This document shows positions 1 to 10,159 of a stretch of 64,000 bases of DNA, piece by piece; the first letter of the stretch is position 1; every line of letters begins with the position of its first letter. The stretch lies in contig JAYKYS010000005.1 of NCBI GenBank assembly GCA_036924285.1, forward strand, positions 7,006,001-7,070,000, written 5' to 3'. The position numbers and the translations under genes were made by a program. The DNA comes from Asterella californica (taxonomy: Eukaryota > Streptophyta > Marchantiopsida > Marchantiales > Aytoniaceae). The notes beneath the pieces are model-generated. The model did no database searches, was not told the DNA's origin, and saw only the letters and a list, made by a program, of their open reading frames with translations.

Positions 1-1026
1 TCTTTTTGTCTTATCACCACCTTCTCTCTCCGGTACTCTCGTTTGGCAAGTACACTCACTGCTTCTGAGACTTTTCTCCAGTCAGTCGTGAGTCCGTTGT
101 CTTCCATCCTATCTTCCAGAAGCAGCTCCAACTCCCTTTGTAATTCATTGTTGGCTGCTTGTAGAAACAACTCCACCTTGTCGTTCTCCAATGTGAGCTT
201 CTCCATCCGAGACAACTGAAGGAATTGTCTCTCATACTCCTGAAATAGCTCTGTGGCAACAAGCCCTTTGTTGGGTTTGTTTACCCACTCCATGAATGAC
301 TTCTTAGTCACTCGATCTGCATCTTCTAAAGAATACTCTTCTTTCAGCTGAAGAGTAAATCCTCCCCACGTAACACCATGAGATCGGATGATGTCTTTCA
401 TGTGCTCTCGTAGTTCAGGTACGACAGCAAGCGCAAATGTACTCACCATCTCTCTTTCAGGCACCTTGCTCAACTCCATCTCTCGGGAATAGTACTTTAG
501 GTACTTGGATATGTTCTTCCCGTCAAACTGATCTAGCAACCCCACAACAGATTGCAAGGCTTTAGTAGCCATTGTTTCTTTCCGTTCAGTGGCTTGTTGT
601 TGTTGCATTACCAACGCGAATGCCTCAAACAATCGCATATCAGATCGTGAAAGCTTGGTCACCTTTGGTGCCTCTCCAGATGTAGAAGCCTCATCTATGT
701 AATGACCCAACCCTTCAACGTCCATGGTGACAAAACCACGCACGTACCTCTCACCCCAGACTTTCACGTCGAGTTCACCAGCTATCGTATAACGTGTTTT
801 TCTGTCTAGGAATACACGGGGTATATGGCTGTGCAGAGGTATGTGGATTGACAAGGTTGGATCTAGATCTGGATGTTTCCACTCAAATGTTTCACTAACT
901 ACTCTTCTAGCTCGAGCCCTTTTGTTGGAACTCGTGGCTGCGCGTCTAGGAGGAACTGTTTCTCCTCTGTCCGAAGAAACTCTCTCGCACCTTAAGTGTA
1001 TCGAATTGACGGCCACACGGATCGGT
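1..1026 (-). CDS. retroelement Gag-like protein, partial at left edge
   Basis: The minus strand is open without a stop from about 1026 to the window edge; the first clear methionine is at 725-723, which would leave 241 codons. Upstream of it is a basic, Ser/Arg-rich stretch, in frame. After the methionine come a Gln run (QQQQ), a segment like the Gag core of plant Ty3-type elements (LLDQFDGKNISKYLKYY, then a Trp-containing helix at roughly residues 117-125), and a long charged helix rich in Glu, Leu and Lys that looks like a coiled coil. No zinc knuckle, protease or reverse transcriptase is visible because the reading frame leaves the window. The lack of any stop over more than 1 kb, beside otherwise decayed repeats, suggests a fairly young element. 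Family assignment rests on motif resemblance remembered from plant Gag proteins and was not searched. Confidence 0.6.
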
Positions 1027-2169
1027 TAGACTTAGATTCAGAAGTACTAACAACAAGCTGCAGTGAGTCAAGGTTGCAAGGAGCTTTCTCTTCATGTTAC
1101 CTGCAGGGATCAAAGGCCAGTGCTTTAGTTCTTCCATTATTAGTTTGTATACGTGCTTGTAATTTTTGTTTTGGTCTAATGGATGGTTTCGTAAGAAGTG
1201 CCGACTCTTGAAGGAACGGCGGGGAGGACATCGTCCAATCACAGGTGAGGTATAGATGAGGTATAGTGCTTCCGCTTACCGGACAGTCCCATTCGGTTCT
1301 GCCCATTGAAGTGTAAGGTAAAGGAGTGATTTGATCTCGAGTTTGAACATTTCATTTTCTTAGTCCATAAACCGCAGTCACCTTCCGAGTGAAACGTGTT
1401 AAGAATGCTTTAGTCATCCGTTCTGTAAAGTACATGAGTGTAGTAGATTGACGTTTGCTGACGTAAAGTTTTAACTCATCACGAAGTTCCTCCCAACCTT
1501 GGCTCGTTCAGGCCGACGAATAACAATAAAACAGACAAGAATCGTGGGTTTTTTCCCTCATGTACATGGCGAAGGATAGTAATGGTGGCCAATTTTTCTT
1601 CTGTTGGTCAAGATGGACGCTCATTAATGAAGTCAATGAGTATATCGGGCACCACAACAAAAAGGTGGATCTCCCCGGAAGTGGCTTCTACTACCTTGAG
1701 GAGGCGATGGCACAACAATCGTGTGGCGACGACATGCTACGATGCCCCACAAAAATTCCCCAGAAAGGCCATTTACAGGGCGATGTCTGAAATAATTTTC
1801 AAATCCAAGAAATTTATACGTATAACTTAGAAAGAACAAAATTCACCGTAGCACGGTTGCTTGGGCACTCAACAAAATGCGGTGACATAATTCTCGTTAC
1901 TCTTTGCTACACACCTGACTGGCTTATCTAGCCGTCTTTTTCTCTGACCTGCTGCTTCTCTATTCCTCTCGGCTCAAGTTTAAAGCTTGCTACGATCCAA
2001 GGTTACGTATAGGTTGCATAAACTTGTGTTACAAACAGATCTTTTGTACTCTAACTAAAATACTCAGATCTGTATTATCTAACTGAAGTTATTCATCTAT
2101 ATCACTGGAAGCCTGACTTCTGAATAGCTCCCCAGCGACGCTAACTGGCCATCAATCCAACTATCACAA
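1027..2169. other. leader or flank between Gag-like frame and repeat copy A
   Basis: No gene is supported here. In minus-strand sense this stretch lies between repeat copy A and the Gag-like frame. It holds the 11-mer TGTGGTGCCCG (plus positions 1646-1656), which shares ten bases with the left ends of two other elements in this window (9361 descending, 20651). If copy A were part of a long terminal repeat, this would sit where a tRNA primer-binding site is expected, but I cannot match it to a particular tRNA. Confidence 0.4.
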
Positions 2170-3418
2170 CTTCATAGTACAACTAGAAGATACTATAAGA
2201 TCACTCAATCAACTTGATAGAGTATCGATACAACTTGCTTTACACCCTGGTCTACCAAGCATTCCAGCAAGGTAAAACATGCATACTCCAAAACAGTATT
2301 CAGATCCCAATAAAGCACCAACGGCGGTAGTACCTGGCAGCTCCGAGAACCCAAACAGCGGCTTAAGACTCATGGTGACTCCGTTCTCCTTCATCACCAA
2401 GAGCTGAAATCAGCCCCACACCTTCCAATGTCGAGTTGTATGCAGGTATGGCAGTTTCAGCAACAAACTCCTCTCCAAATTGCTCGAAAATGATCAAATT
2501 GACAATAGATGATACCGAAAAATCCGAAACTGCTAATAACAGAAGTATTTTCGAACTTTGAGACCTCATTCCTCCCAAACCAGTCGACCAATGATGATCA
2601 AACTTCACAGGAAGCTTGATTGGACCCTTCACTCCTACCCTGAACAATTTTCAGGTCGGAATCTCAAACCAATTCTCAGATATGGATCAAACCGTAATCT
2701 GTGCTAACTTCAGAGCTTTACAGACCCATGTACATTTGATCCAAGATTCTGAACAAACTACCCGACCATTTGAGGTGAAACTTCTCAAGTATCTTACTGA
2801 TAAGACATTCTTCAATCCTGGAAAGTTTCACTCAGAAATTCGACTCAGATCTTAAGCAATAGCAAACTATCCATGGCTATCACAGTTCGCTGTCCCCGCC
2901 TTATCTCATCTGCACTTCTCAACTTCAATCGGTCGGTTCAGAATCCAAATCGATCAAGAATCTGATGAAACTAATACCAAAACGACCAGAACGTCGTCAG
3001 CTCTCCAACCCAACAGACAGCTCCTCAAAACTCCTCGCGAGTCTCTCGGAATAACCAGAAACGTAGCAGTAGGTATGAATTTCACCCCCTCCACTCAATC
3101 AATCATAACGCGCTCATCCCTCCATGAAATCGACCGATTCTTCAGCCCAGATTGTAGCCCCGGCCGAGAGCTCTCAAACCATACCCTTCGTTTTGCGAAT
3201 GGACCTCTGAAGCCTCCAGAAACCACAGAAACCTTACGAGGATCAGCTAGAACACCATTGTCCAAAAGTGGACCAATAAGAGCAAAAAGATCTTTACTTT
3301 TGTCTTTTCTCCACTCAACTTTTTCCCCTAGAACGAATTTTTACTCCCAAGGAGACACAAGACATCAACAAGACTCTAAGACTTCAGAAAATCCTTGAGA
3401 CATGTCGAAGGATTCTTT
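2170..3418 (-). repeat. 2-kb repeat copy A, distal part
   Basis: Read on the minus strand, this stretch aligns by eye with 28,150 to about 29,390 on the plus strand (copy B), over its whole length and with frequent substitutions. Shared landmarks include the region around 3075-3240 and 28,340-28,490 and the region around 2363-2640 and 28,990-29,260. Both strands show reading frames that survive in part in each copy, so the coding strand of this half is unclear. The rest of copy A is at 9367-10159, beyond the inserted element. Confidence 0.8.
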
Positions 3419-3423
3419 GCGGT
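3419..3423. repeat. target-site duplication GCGGT, left copy
   Basis: The five bases GCGGT directly precede the element that starts TGTAGTGACG at 3424, and the same five directly follow its end at 9362-9366. Joining the flanks with one copy of GCGGT restores an alignment with uninterrupted copy B near 28,150-28,170. Confidence 0.8.
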
Positions 3424-5040
3424 TGTAGTGACGAGGATTTCTCTTTTTGCCCATTTAGTATACAAGATATCGTTCCCACAGAGGATTTGCACAAGTAACG
3501 CTGCTCTAAGTTCTAAGATCTGTTCAAACACACAAACACACGGGTTTTGCCTAGAAATCCAGTCTTCTCACAAAACCACACAAAACAACACGTCTTCCAG
3601 ACACGCCAAATGGTGCTCTGGACCCAAACAAACAACTACCAATTACAATATCACACAACTATTCACAGAGAAGCTCGGGAAGACGATCTTCCTGCTCCCA
3701 GGTTGCTTCTTCCGGTCTTCTCGATACCGATTCTCGTCTTCTGGGGGTTTAGCTCGTCTTCTCACACCTCCAGAAGGCTGTCCGGCTTCGCAGAAGTCGA
3801 CTAGTAACAGTCGTTACACCTTACTCTCACACTCACATTCCAATCGGGTTGGATAAATCACAGGGTGTATGCCCCCTGTAGCCTTCCCAGGCTTCTGCCT
3901 ACGGAAGTTGTCTTCCTGCAGCACTACAACGACATTCACCTTCACGGAAGCTCAATAGAAGTATCGGAAGCTCACTAGAAGAAGATAAGAAGATGGGGAA
4001 GATGAGGGAAGATGGGAAAAGGAAGAAATCCAAACAAGAGAAAACAGGATGAAAAAGGGCAATTAAGATTCCGACAGGCTTCTAGTCCGGATCCTGACTA
4101 ACAAGCCATCCCTGCTTGTAATAGTTTGGAGAGGAAGACAACAAACGTGAGTACTGTAGCACCGTCTTCTACTCGAGGATGTCGTCTTCTGTTGCGGGAA
4201 GGAGGCTTCTTTCTTCTTCACTTTGCTGCTCTGACTGCTCTGTCTTCTGGGATCCCTTACCCAGAAGACCGTTCGTACGTAGATCCCAAGTGCTCTACTA
4301 AACGAGTCAAGCTACACTCCACAACTGTTGACATTCACCGCCACTCAAGAAGAACACTTCCCATGCACAATTGGGAGCGAATTCAATACATTCCACCACC
4401 CAGAAGTCATGAGAGAAGCTGCTGCACTCAAATCCACAATCTATTCTCCGAGAAGAAGTCACAATGGCATTGGGAAGCTCACTCCCGCTACTTCCTGCGT
4501 CTACTCCTCGACACACCAGCCTAGCTAACAGGACTGCACGAGGATGCCGTTCCCTGTTCCTAGACTGTCCACTACTTCTATCTACATCTTCGAACCACTG
4601 CTGGTGCGAGTATGCAGACCCCTCCTGTATATTCCAAGACTATTCGTATGTTTCCAACGACGGGTGTAGTGTGCTAAGACTGTCTCTGCTCTAATGTGTC
4701 TCGCCTGCCTGCCTGTAGAATCGGCGTGTATGTTCAGTTACTACAGAATCCTACAGAACTGGCAGAACTGGCAGAGCTCCATTTCCTACTCTACGATCCT
4801 ACTTAACCATCTGCCTCGAGAGTCAGGGGAGGCGACCACCAGGAAGAGAGAGAGGCGCTGACAAGAGGTTGTCACCTCACATGCATGCGGTCCCTCTTCC
4901 CAATTAGTCCTCCACTGTGTTACTCCTACGCTACCTATGCTGCCACATGAGGTCCTAACTATTTTTACATGGAAAACTGCCACCCTTAAGATAGCATGTC
5001 CGATCCTACTAAATCTGGAAGTGCCGATTAAGTTTGCTAA

Positions 5041-7373
5041 CTACTCTGATTGCTCGATGGCAATCTCTACATGATCTGCTCCTACCGGAGCTACTACCTC
5101 GACTTCTGATGGGCTGGGAAGCCCTGCACTTACCTCGGGTACCACTGAGGTAGCTTCCCTCTCCTCGCTCTTCGCTGGCCTTGCTGTTTCTGCGGCTGCG
5201 TCTTCCTCGGCTTCGACTTCGGAAGACGGAATGGTCTTCTGGAAAGACGAGTCGAATGGTGCGTTTTCGGTCTTTTGAGGCACAGATGCAGTACTAGGGA
5301 CCATGGCGACCTCATAGGGGTCCGGGGAAGTCGCTTCCTCCACGCGGAATACTTGGGAAGACGGCTCATCTTCCTGTCTTCCAGAGGACATCATGTCTTC
5401 CGGGGCGTCTTCTGGAGTCTTCTCGTCTTCCAACGCTGTCACCACCAAGTGTACAGCGAGATCGAACTCCTCCTTCTTCATTCCGGATCCAGTCGAGGGT
5501 GCTGGGGCTTGGGAAGATGCGGTTGCAGGTGTCGGAAGTGAGGGAAGACCATAAAGTGTCTTCACTCCTTCTTTCTATCTATCCAGGTACCTGAACATGC
5601 TATCTCTGCATTCCACCAACCTCGTCTTGGACCCGCTGTCCCATTCCCTAGCTAAGGTAAGTAACTTCTTACCCGCGGTGAAGTTGAACTTCTTCCGAAG
5701 CGCTTCTACCGACTGAGCTAGCATCTTCTGCGCACGAGCCTCCGCTGCTTCCCTCTGCGTCTTCTCCACTGTAGCTCGTGCTTCTGCGGTTTCTCGCTGC
5801 ATCTTCCAAGTGGTCTACTCTTCTGCGAGGGCAGTGATCTTCTCCCGCACTCGGAGAACTTCCTGATCGCGCTGCTGTACTCGCGCCTGCAACTCCTGGT
5901 TGCTCTTCCGAAGTTGCATCGATTCCTTGGCAGAAGCAGCTGCTTCCGCCTTGTACTTGGCTGCAAGCTTCTCCGTGGTGCGAAGACTAGCTTCCAGCGA
6001 CTCCGTCTTCTGCTGGCTGTCTTCCTGTCGCAGCAAGGTGCGCAGGCCGAATCCAGGCTGTAAGGGCTTCTCTTGTGCCCTCGCTCTCCTTTCCAGCAAC
6101 TCCATAGCGGGCTGGATCTCCTTCTGGAAGTAGGCACTGAACTCCTCCAGTCGTCTTCCTGCGGAAGACAAGTTCATTTCCACCACTCGCTCCATGGTGT
6201 CGACTTCGTCTTCGCAAGGAAGCCTCTTCCACCACTACGGCCTTCTTCTTCTACGCACGAGAAGAAGCTTCTCATCTTCCGGGGTGGAAGACTCCTCGTG
6301 GCAGGAGCGGCTCTCCTCTTTGCACTTCCTCGCATCGCAGTAGGAGCGCTCATCCATCCTTCGTCTTCTGGAGTCTTCGGAAGACTCTCAGGTGTTACAG
6401 AAGCTGTCTTCTGCTCCGATCGGGTACTCAGCAAGTCTTCCTCCGAGTCCGACTCCGATCCTGAATGAATGAGCGAGATGGGTGTCCTCGGTACACTTCT
6501 GTGACCCATCTTCCTCACTGGCGTGACGTCTTCCGACCCACTAGACTCGTCTTCCCTCATCAGAAGCGTCTTCTGGTGAGAGCCGGGTCTCAGCTGTGGC
6601 ATCAGAGTGAGAGGGGGCGTTGTTACTACCTCCCGGTCATCGTCTTCCGAGGTCTCCTCCTTCACCTCCTGTCGCTCCGTTGGCCCATACACTGCCAGTT
6701 GATCTTCCCTAAGATCCCCCATGGCTACACACAAGTAGCAGAAGAAGGGCGTCAGATGTCCTCCCGCCGGGGTACCCAAGTATGCTAGCTCCGTCTGTAC
6801 ATAGTTGTGGATGTACGCGCCCCAGTAGATTGGCACTCTGTCATCCCACACTGATTCCAGGAACTCCACGTCCTGATCTCCTAAGTACCTTGTCTTCTGC
6901 GCTTTTCCCTTGGGGAAAAGATGTAGAAACAACTTCGCCAGAAGTCGCTTCTTCGGCTCCCGGTAAGACTCTATCTTCCAACCGTTCCTCCCCTGCCTGT
7001 CTTCCACGAAAAGGCAGGTGGTACTCCCAGGCACATGCCATGAACTCACAATCCTAGACAAGATCTTCTTCTCGTACCAATATCCTCGGTTCTCGGTCTC
7101 AGGCCTGTGAAACGCCTTACGCCACCAGTCTTCAGTCTAGGAAGACGGTCTTCCCCGAGCTACTCCTGCCTTCGCAGGTACACGATTACGCGGTGGTAAC
7201 GCGGCCCACACCTCCTCCAGAAGCCCTTGATCTGCGAGGTTCCAATCCCACAGGAAGAAGTCGAGACCCAACTCCTTGAGGAAAGGAGTGGCCTCGGTCA
7301 ATTCTGCCGCTGGTAACACCAAGCCTCGCGGATGCATCGACATACCTGGAAGATCTGTTGCACTAAACCACAA
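5041..7373 (-). pseudogene. Gag-like coiled-coil protein of the 5.9-kb element, broken
   Basis: In minus sense, a first frame runs 7373-6174 with one in-frame TAG at 7139-7137. A second runs 6195-5041 with TAGs near 5815 and 5575. The second frame starts with ATG inside the end of the first, a 22-base overlap in the -1 frame. The first part contains a compact domain with the signature YIHNYVQTEL, then a Gly-rich turn and HLTPFFCYL, resembling the core of plant transposon-associated Gag-like proteins. It is followed by an acidic Ser-rich tail. The second part is a long Glu/Ala/Arg coiled coil (about 6195-5610) and then an acidic, Pro/Ser-rich C-terminus. All three internal stops are TAG, which would be Gln if the first base were C. 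Relatedness to the 22-kb copy is supported by the LTP...YL...G motif and by the coiled coil in the same order. Confidence 0.6.
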
Positions 7374-9117
7374 GCACCTACTATGAGCTGAAGGCTCAGT
7401 TCTTCCCGAGTGCCCACAGTCTAGCTTCTACTTCTCAGAAGACGAAACTAGTCTTCCAGAAGACAGCTACTCCGTCTTCCGGGATTCTAACAGTACTTCC
7501 TAGATAGCTCTCGTCTTCCGAGCTATATCTAAACAATCCTATCTAAGCAAGGCCTCGCATGGATTACAAGAAGACAACCCACCTTGCATTACATCCTACT
7601 TCTTATCAGAAGATACAAGATATGCGAGAAGTAGAGTATGAGAAAGGTTCAGAAGATGGTTGCGGGCTCCTGTGGTGACAATGGCCTCTGGGAAGACACT
7701 TGGGACAGCTTCCGATTCAATGTCGTTCTCGGAAGACTTCTCGAAGTCAGACTTCCCTTCACTGGTCTCACCTGTCTTCGTCTTCCTACACGCAATCTAT
7801 CCTCACAACAGACTCAAGACAACTGCACTCTGTTCTTCTGACTTCTCACCTCTCATACGCACTCAGAAGAAGCTTGCTGCATGATGAGAAGACATGACCC
7901 TCGACCATTCCCTCCAGATTTTGCCAGCAAGACTTCTCACAACTCTCTTCTAAGTTCGGGAAGAAGAAGGAACGGATGCTATGGATCGGACAGAAGAGAT
8001 CCGAATGGACCCTCGCGTCTTCTCGCTCATTTTGCCAGCCCTCCAGTCTTCTAGTCTCTCTAGGAAGATGGGGAGTTGAGAAGCTTGGAAGACCGGGAGG
8101 CACAGGCCTAGTTCCCGACTTCCAACTTCTCGAATTAACACAACAACTCACCACTCCACTCAGGATTCGTACCAAGCCTCTCTTAAACACAAAAGCAAAG
8201 CAAATCCACTCTTGATACGAATTGTGTTCAATCGACTTCCGAAGACAGTCTTCCGAAGACAGTCAAGTTCAAAAAGCGTCTTCCAAAGATGTTCCCATCT
8301 TCCGAATCGTCTTCTGTTCCAAGTTTCGGGGATAGAGAGGTAGGGGGGTAGGGAAATTGATAGTTGGGGTCTCCAATTTGAGGGCTAGGAGTAGGGAAGC
8401 TCGAATTGAGCTCGGGAAGAAGCAAGGAGATGTCTCGACAGAAATTGGGCAGCGCTTCCGCGCCCAATGTCTCAATAGAAAGAATGGGGGTGGGGTAATC
8501 GATCAGGCTGCCTGCACACAATCAAGGAAGCGAGGGGAGTACCAAGAAAAGGCGAGAAGAAGTGGGAGGGGAAAAGAACCGGGGGAAGAACCTCTACAGT
8601 CTTCTTCGGCTCCCAGAGTTGCCTTCGACCTCCGCGCGCTTCTGGCTCTTGTCCTAGCTTCCAATGCGACTCCACACGACTGCGCCTGCTGTCAATTTCA
8701 GTCCACACCTTGATTCCACCTCTGCTTCTACTCGCCACTCTTCACTGTCAACTTCTCGGAAGCTCCACAGAAACGCCTTCGCTTTCTCTGCTGTTTGTGC
8801 TACCGCAATTCAATCTCACCCTTCGCCTAGCTGCCAACTTACTCTCTCCTACCTCGATGTCTCACTTGATTCCTCTCTCAATGCTAGCTCGCGAAGCTCA
8901 CTCTCTCAATCGATCTTCTTCAGGCGCGCTATGCTGCGAGAAGTTGGAAGGTGTCTAATGTGCTTCCTCACGCATCTTCCCCGCAGATTAGGGGTTCTCG
9001 TCCTTGGTGTCTTCCTGACCTACCTACCTCTTCGGTGCGCTCCAGTAGGTACACCTACTGTCTTACCCGAAAACTCGTGGTTGGTCCTTCGCGGTCGCTT
9101 TCTTCTGGAAGATAGGT

Positions 9118-9204
9118 GTCTTCTGCCGTCTTCTCATCTTCCGCCGTCTTCTCGTCTTCTGAAGACGCAACTGAGAAGACGATCTTCCGAAGACGGTCGT
9201 CTTC
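9118..9204. repeat. dense cluster of GAAGAC/GTCTTC hexamers
   Basis: Eight copies of GTCTTC or its complement GAAGAC occur within these 87 bases, in both orientations, several joined as CTTCNGAAG near-palindromes. The same hexamer recurs across most of 3.6-9.25 kb, in both the coding and non-coding parts of the element. Confidence 0.85.
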
Positions 9205-9361
9205 TGAAGAAGTCAACTTCTTATTACAAACAGCTCTTAAGATCATCTTCCTGTTAAGGAAGACGTAACCTTAAGTAACAGCGCTTCTTCAGTTATACAA
9301 ACAAGTCATTATTCTTAAAAATTTCAAAAATTCGTGCATCCTGTAATTTGTGGGCACCACA

Positions 9362-9366
9362 GCGGT
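9362..9366. repeat. target-site duplication GCGGT, right copy
   Basis: This matches 3419-3423 and directly abuts the element end GGGCACCACA. Confidence 0.8.
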
Positions 9367-9416
9367 CCGTAACTACACAGAAGCGCTCAACCAGAATGAA
9401 ACTAGTGAGTCGCAGA

Positions 9417-9851
9417 CTAATACAACGTCAATATTACAACTTGGAAACGTTCTACAATAAAAGGTACAACAAAAGGAAATGGTGAAGCTATCACTCGATT
9501 GTAATATTCTTGCCCGAAGTTTCTTACGATCCAAGCTCCATGATTGATCTTTGGTCTGCAATGACACCGGACATCGACCCAAAGGTTGAAAGGAACGTTC
9601 GATGGATAGTTGAGATCCATTGTTCATCACAACAAACTGTACACCGTCATATCCCAAGTCTCTCCGTATGTTACAATCGGAAGGATCACCGGAAGCTGTA
9701 ACTCCATCACTCTTCTCATGAATTCATCGCCAAAGTATGCAACTAACCACTGTCGAAAGTGATCGCGGTGGATGCAATGAAGCTTGATGTGAAACGGATT
9801 CGGGAAAGGAAGATCCGGAACCGGTAACACACCTCCGTCCATAACCACCAC
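9417..9851 (-). pseudogene. unknown protein with two tandem ~65-residue units (copy A)
   Basis: The first unit is read from 9851 (GTG, aligned with the ATG of copy B; the first ATG here is at 9842). It ends in two TGA codons just before 9620. The second unit continues in the same frame from 9620 to 9417. The units resemble each other: each has a Pro-x-x-x-Pro-Phe start, a His/Arg-rich middle, then (Q/A)W(L/I)V..FG.E...RV, then a Pro-Val-x-x-Pro hydrophobic stretch. I do not recognise the family. The second copy at 27,719-28,045 keeps the same order, frame and intervening stop. It may be a decayed repeat gene or two short proteins made from one transcript. Confidence 0.5.
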
Positions 9852-9942
9852 TCCTGCAGTTCTTCACTCCTCCATGCAGACCACCGAGAATCCTTACGAA
9901 TCACCCGTTGAGAGAGAATGTCGTATGAATCATCGACTCGTC

Positions 9943-9950
9943 ATTTTATA
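9943..9950 (-). promoter_or_regulatory. TATA box of repeat copy A
   Basis: TATAAAAT on the minus strand lies about 90 bases upstream of the coding start near 9851. The same box at the same distance is found in copy B (27620-27627). Confidence 0.55.
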
Positions 9951-10159
9951 CACAAACGCGGCGACAAGGACCACTGAAGTGAACACGCACAGATCGATGA
10001 CTTGGCACGTTTCTCTACCGTGCGATCACTTAAACAGATAATCACAAACGTGGCACTCATCACACCGTTCGACGAGTTACGCGATATGATTCACGAAACA
10101 CAGAAAAGAAACACAACATAGGTTACACAGGAATTTCACATAGGAGCCGAACCACAACA

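Larger units (their letters stand above)
3424..9361 (-). mobile_element. 5.9-kb inserted non-autonomous element, Gag-like only
   Basis: The element is bounded by a 5-bp duplication. In coding (minus) sense it begins TGTGGTGCCCACA at 9361 and ends CACTACA at 3424. The ends are TG...CA as in LTR retrotransposons, but no direct terminal repeat was found when I compared the 5' portion (9361-8700) with the 3' portion (4000-3424). The ends also form a weak inverted pair, TGTGGTG against TGTAGTG, which fits the TGTNR ends of Ginger-type DNA elements. One decayed Gag-like reading region occupies 7373-5041, and no reverse transcriptase, integrase or transposase is visible. GAAGAC/GTCTTC hexamers are extremely dense throughout. 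A relative lies at 20,651 to about 24,900. Confidence 0.75.
9367..10159 (-). repeat. 2-kb repeat copy A, proximal part with promoter
   Basis: On the minus strand this part begins TGTTGTGGTTCGGC at 10159. It aligns with 27,410-28,150 of copy B, including the GTGTTTCTTTTCTGTGTT stretch (about 10,090-10,110), the TATA box and the small coding region. Upstream of 10159 the similarity to copy B fades. Confidence 0.8.

Noticed and set aside
3075..3398. A 107-codon plus-strand frame also seen in part at 28630-28337 on the minus strand
   Set aside because: It lies on the strand opposite to the TATA box and small gene of the same repeat, and the similarity is explained by the DNA being repeated. I could not decide that it is coding.
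3422..3429. TTGTAGTG, which looks like the end of a CACTA transposon
   Set aside because: The orientation would place the transposon to the left, and no CACTACAA partner or 3-bp duplication was found. The 5-bp duplication and empty-site alignment explain the junction better.
8664..9257. A 197-codon plus-strand Ser/Leu-rich frame inside the 5.9-kb element
   Set aside because: It is made largely of CTTC-type repeats read as Leu, Ser and Phe, and it runs opposite to the Gag-like gene with no domain.
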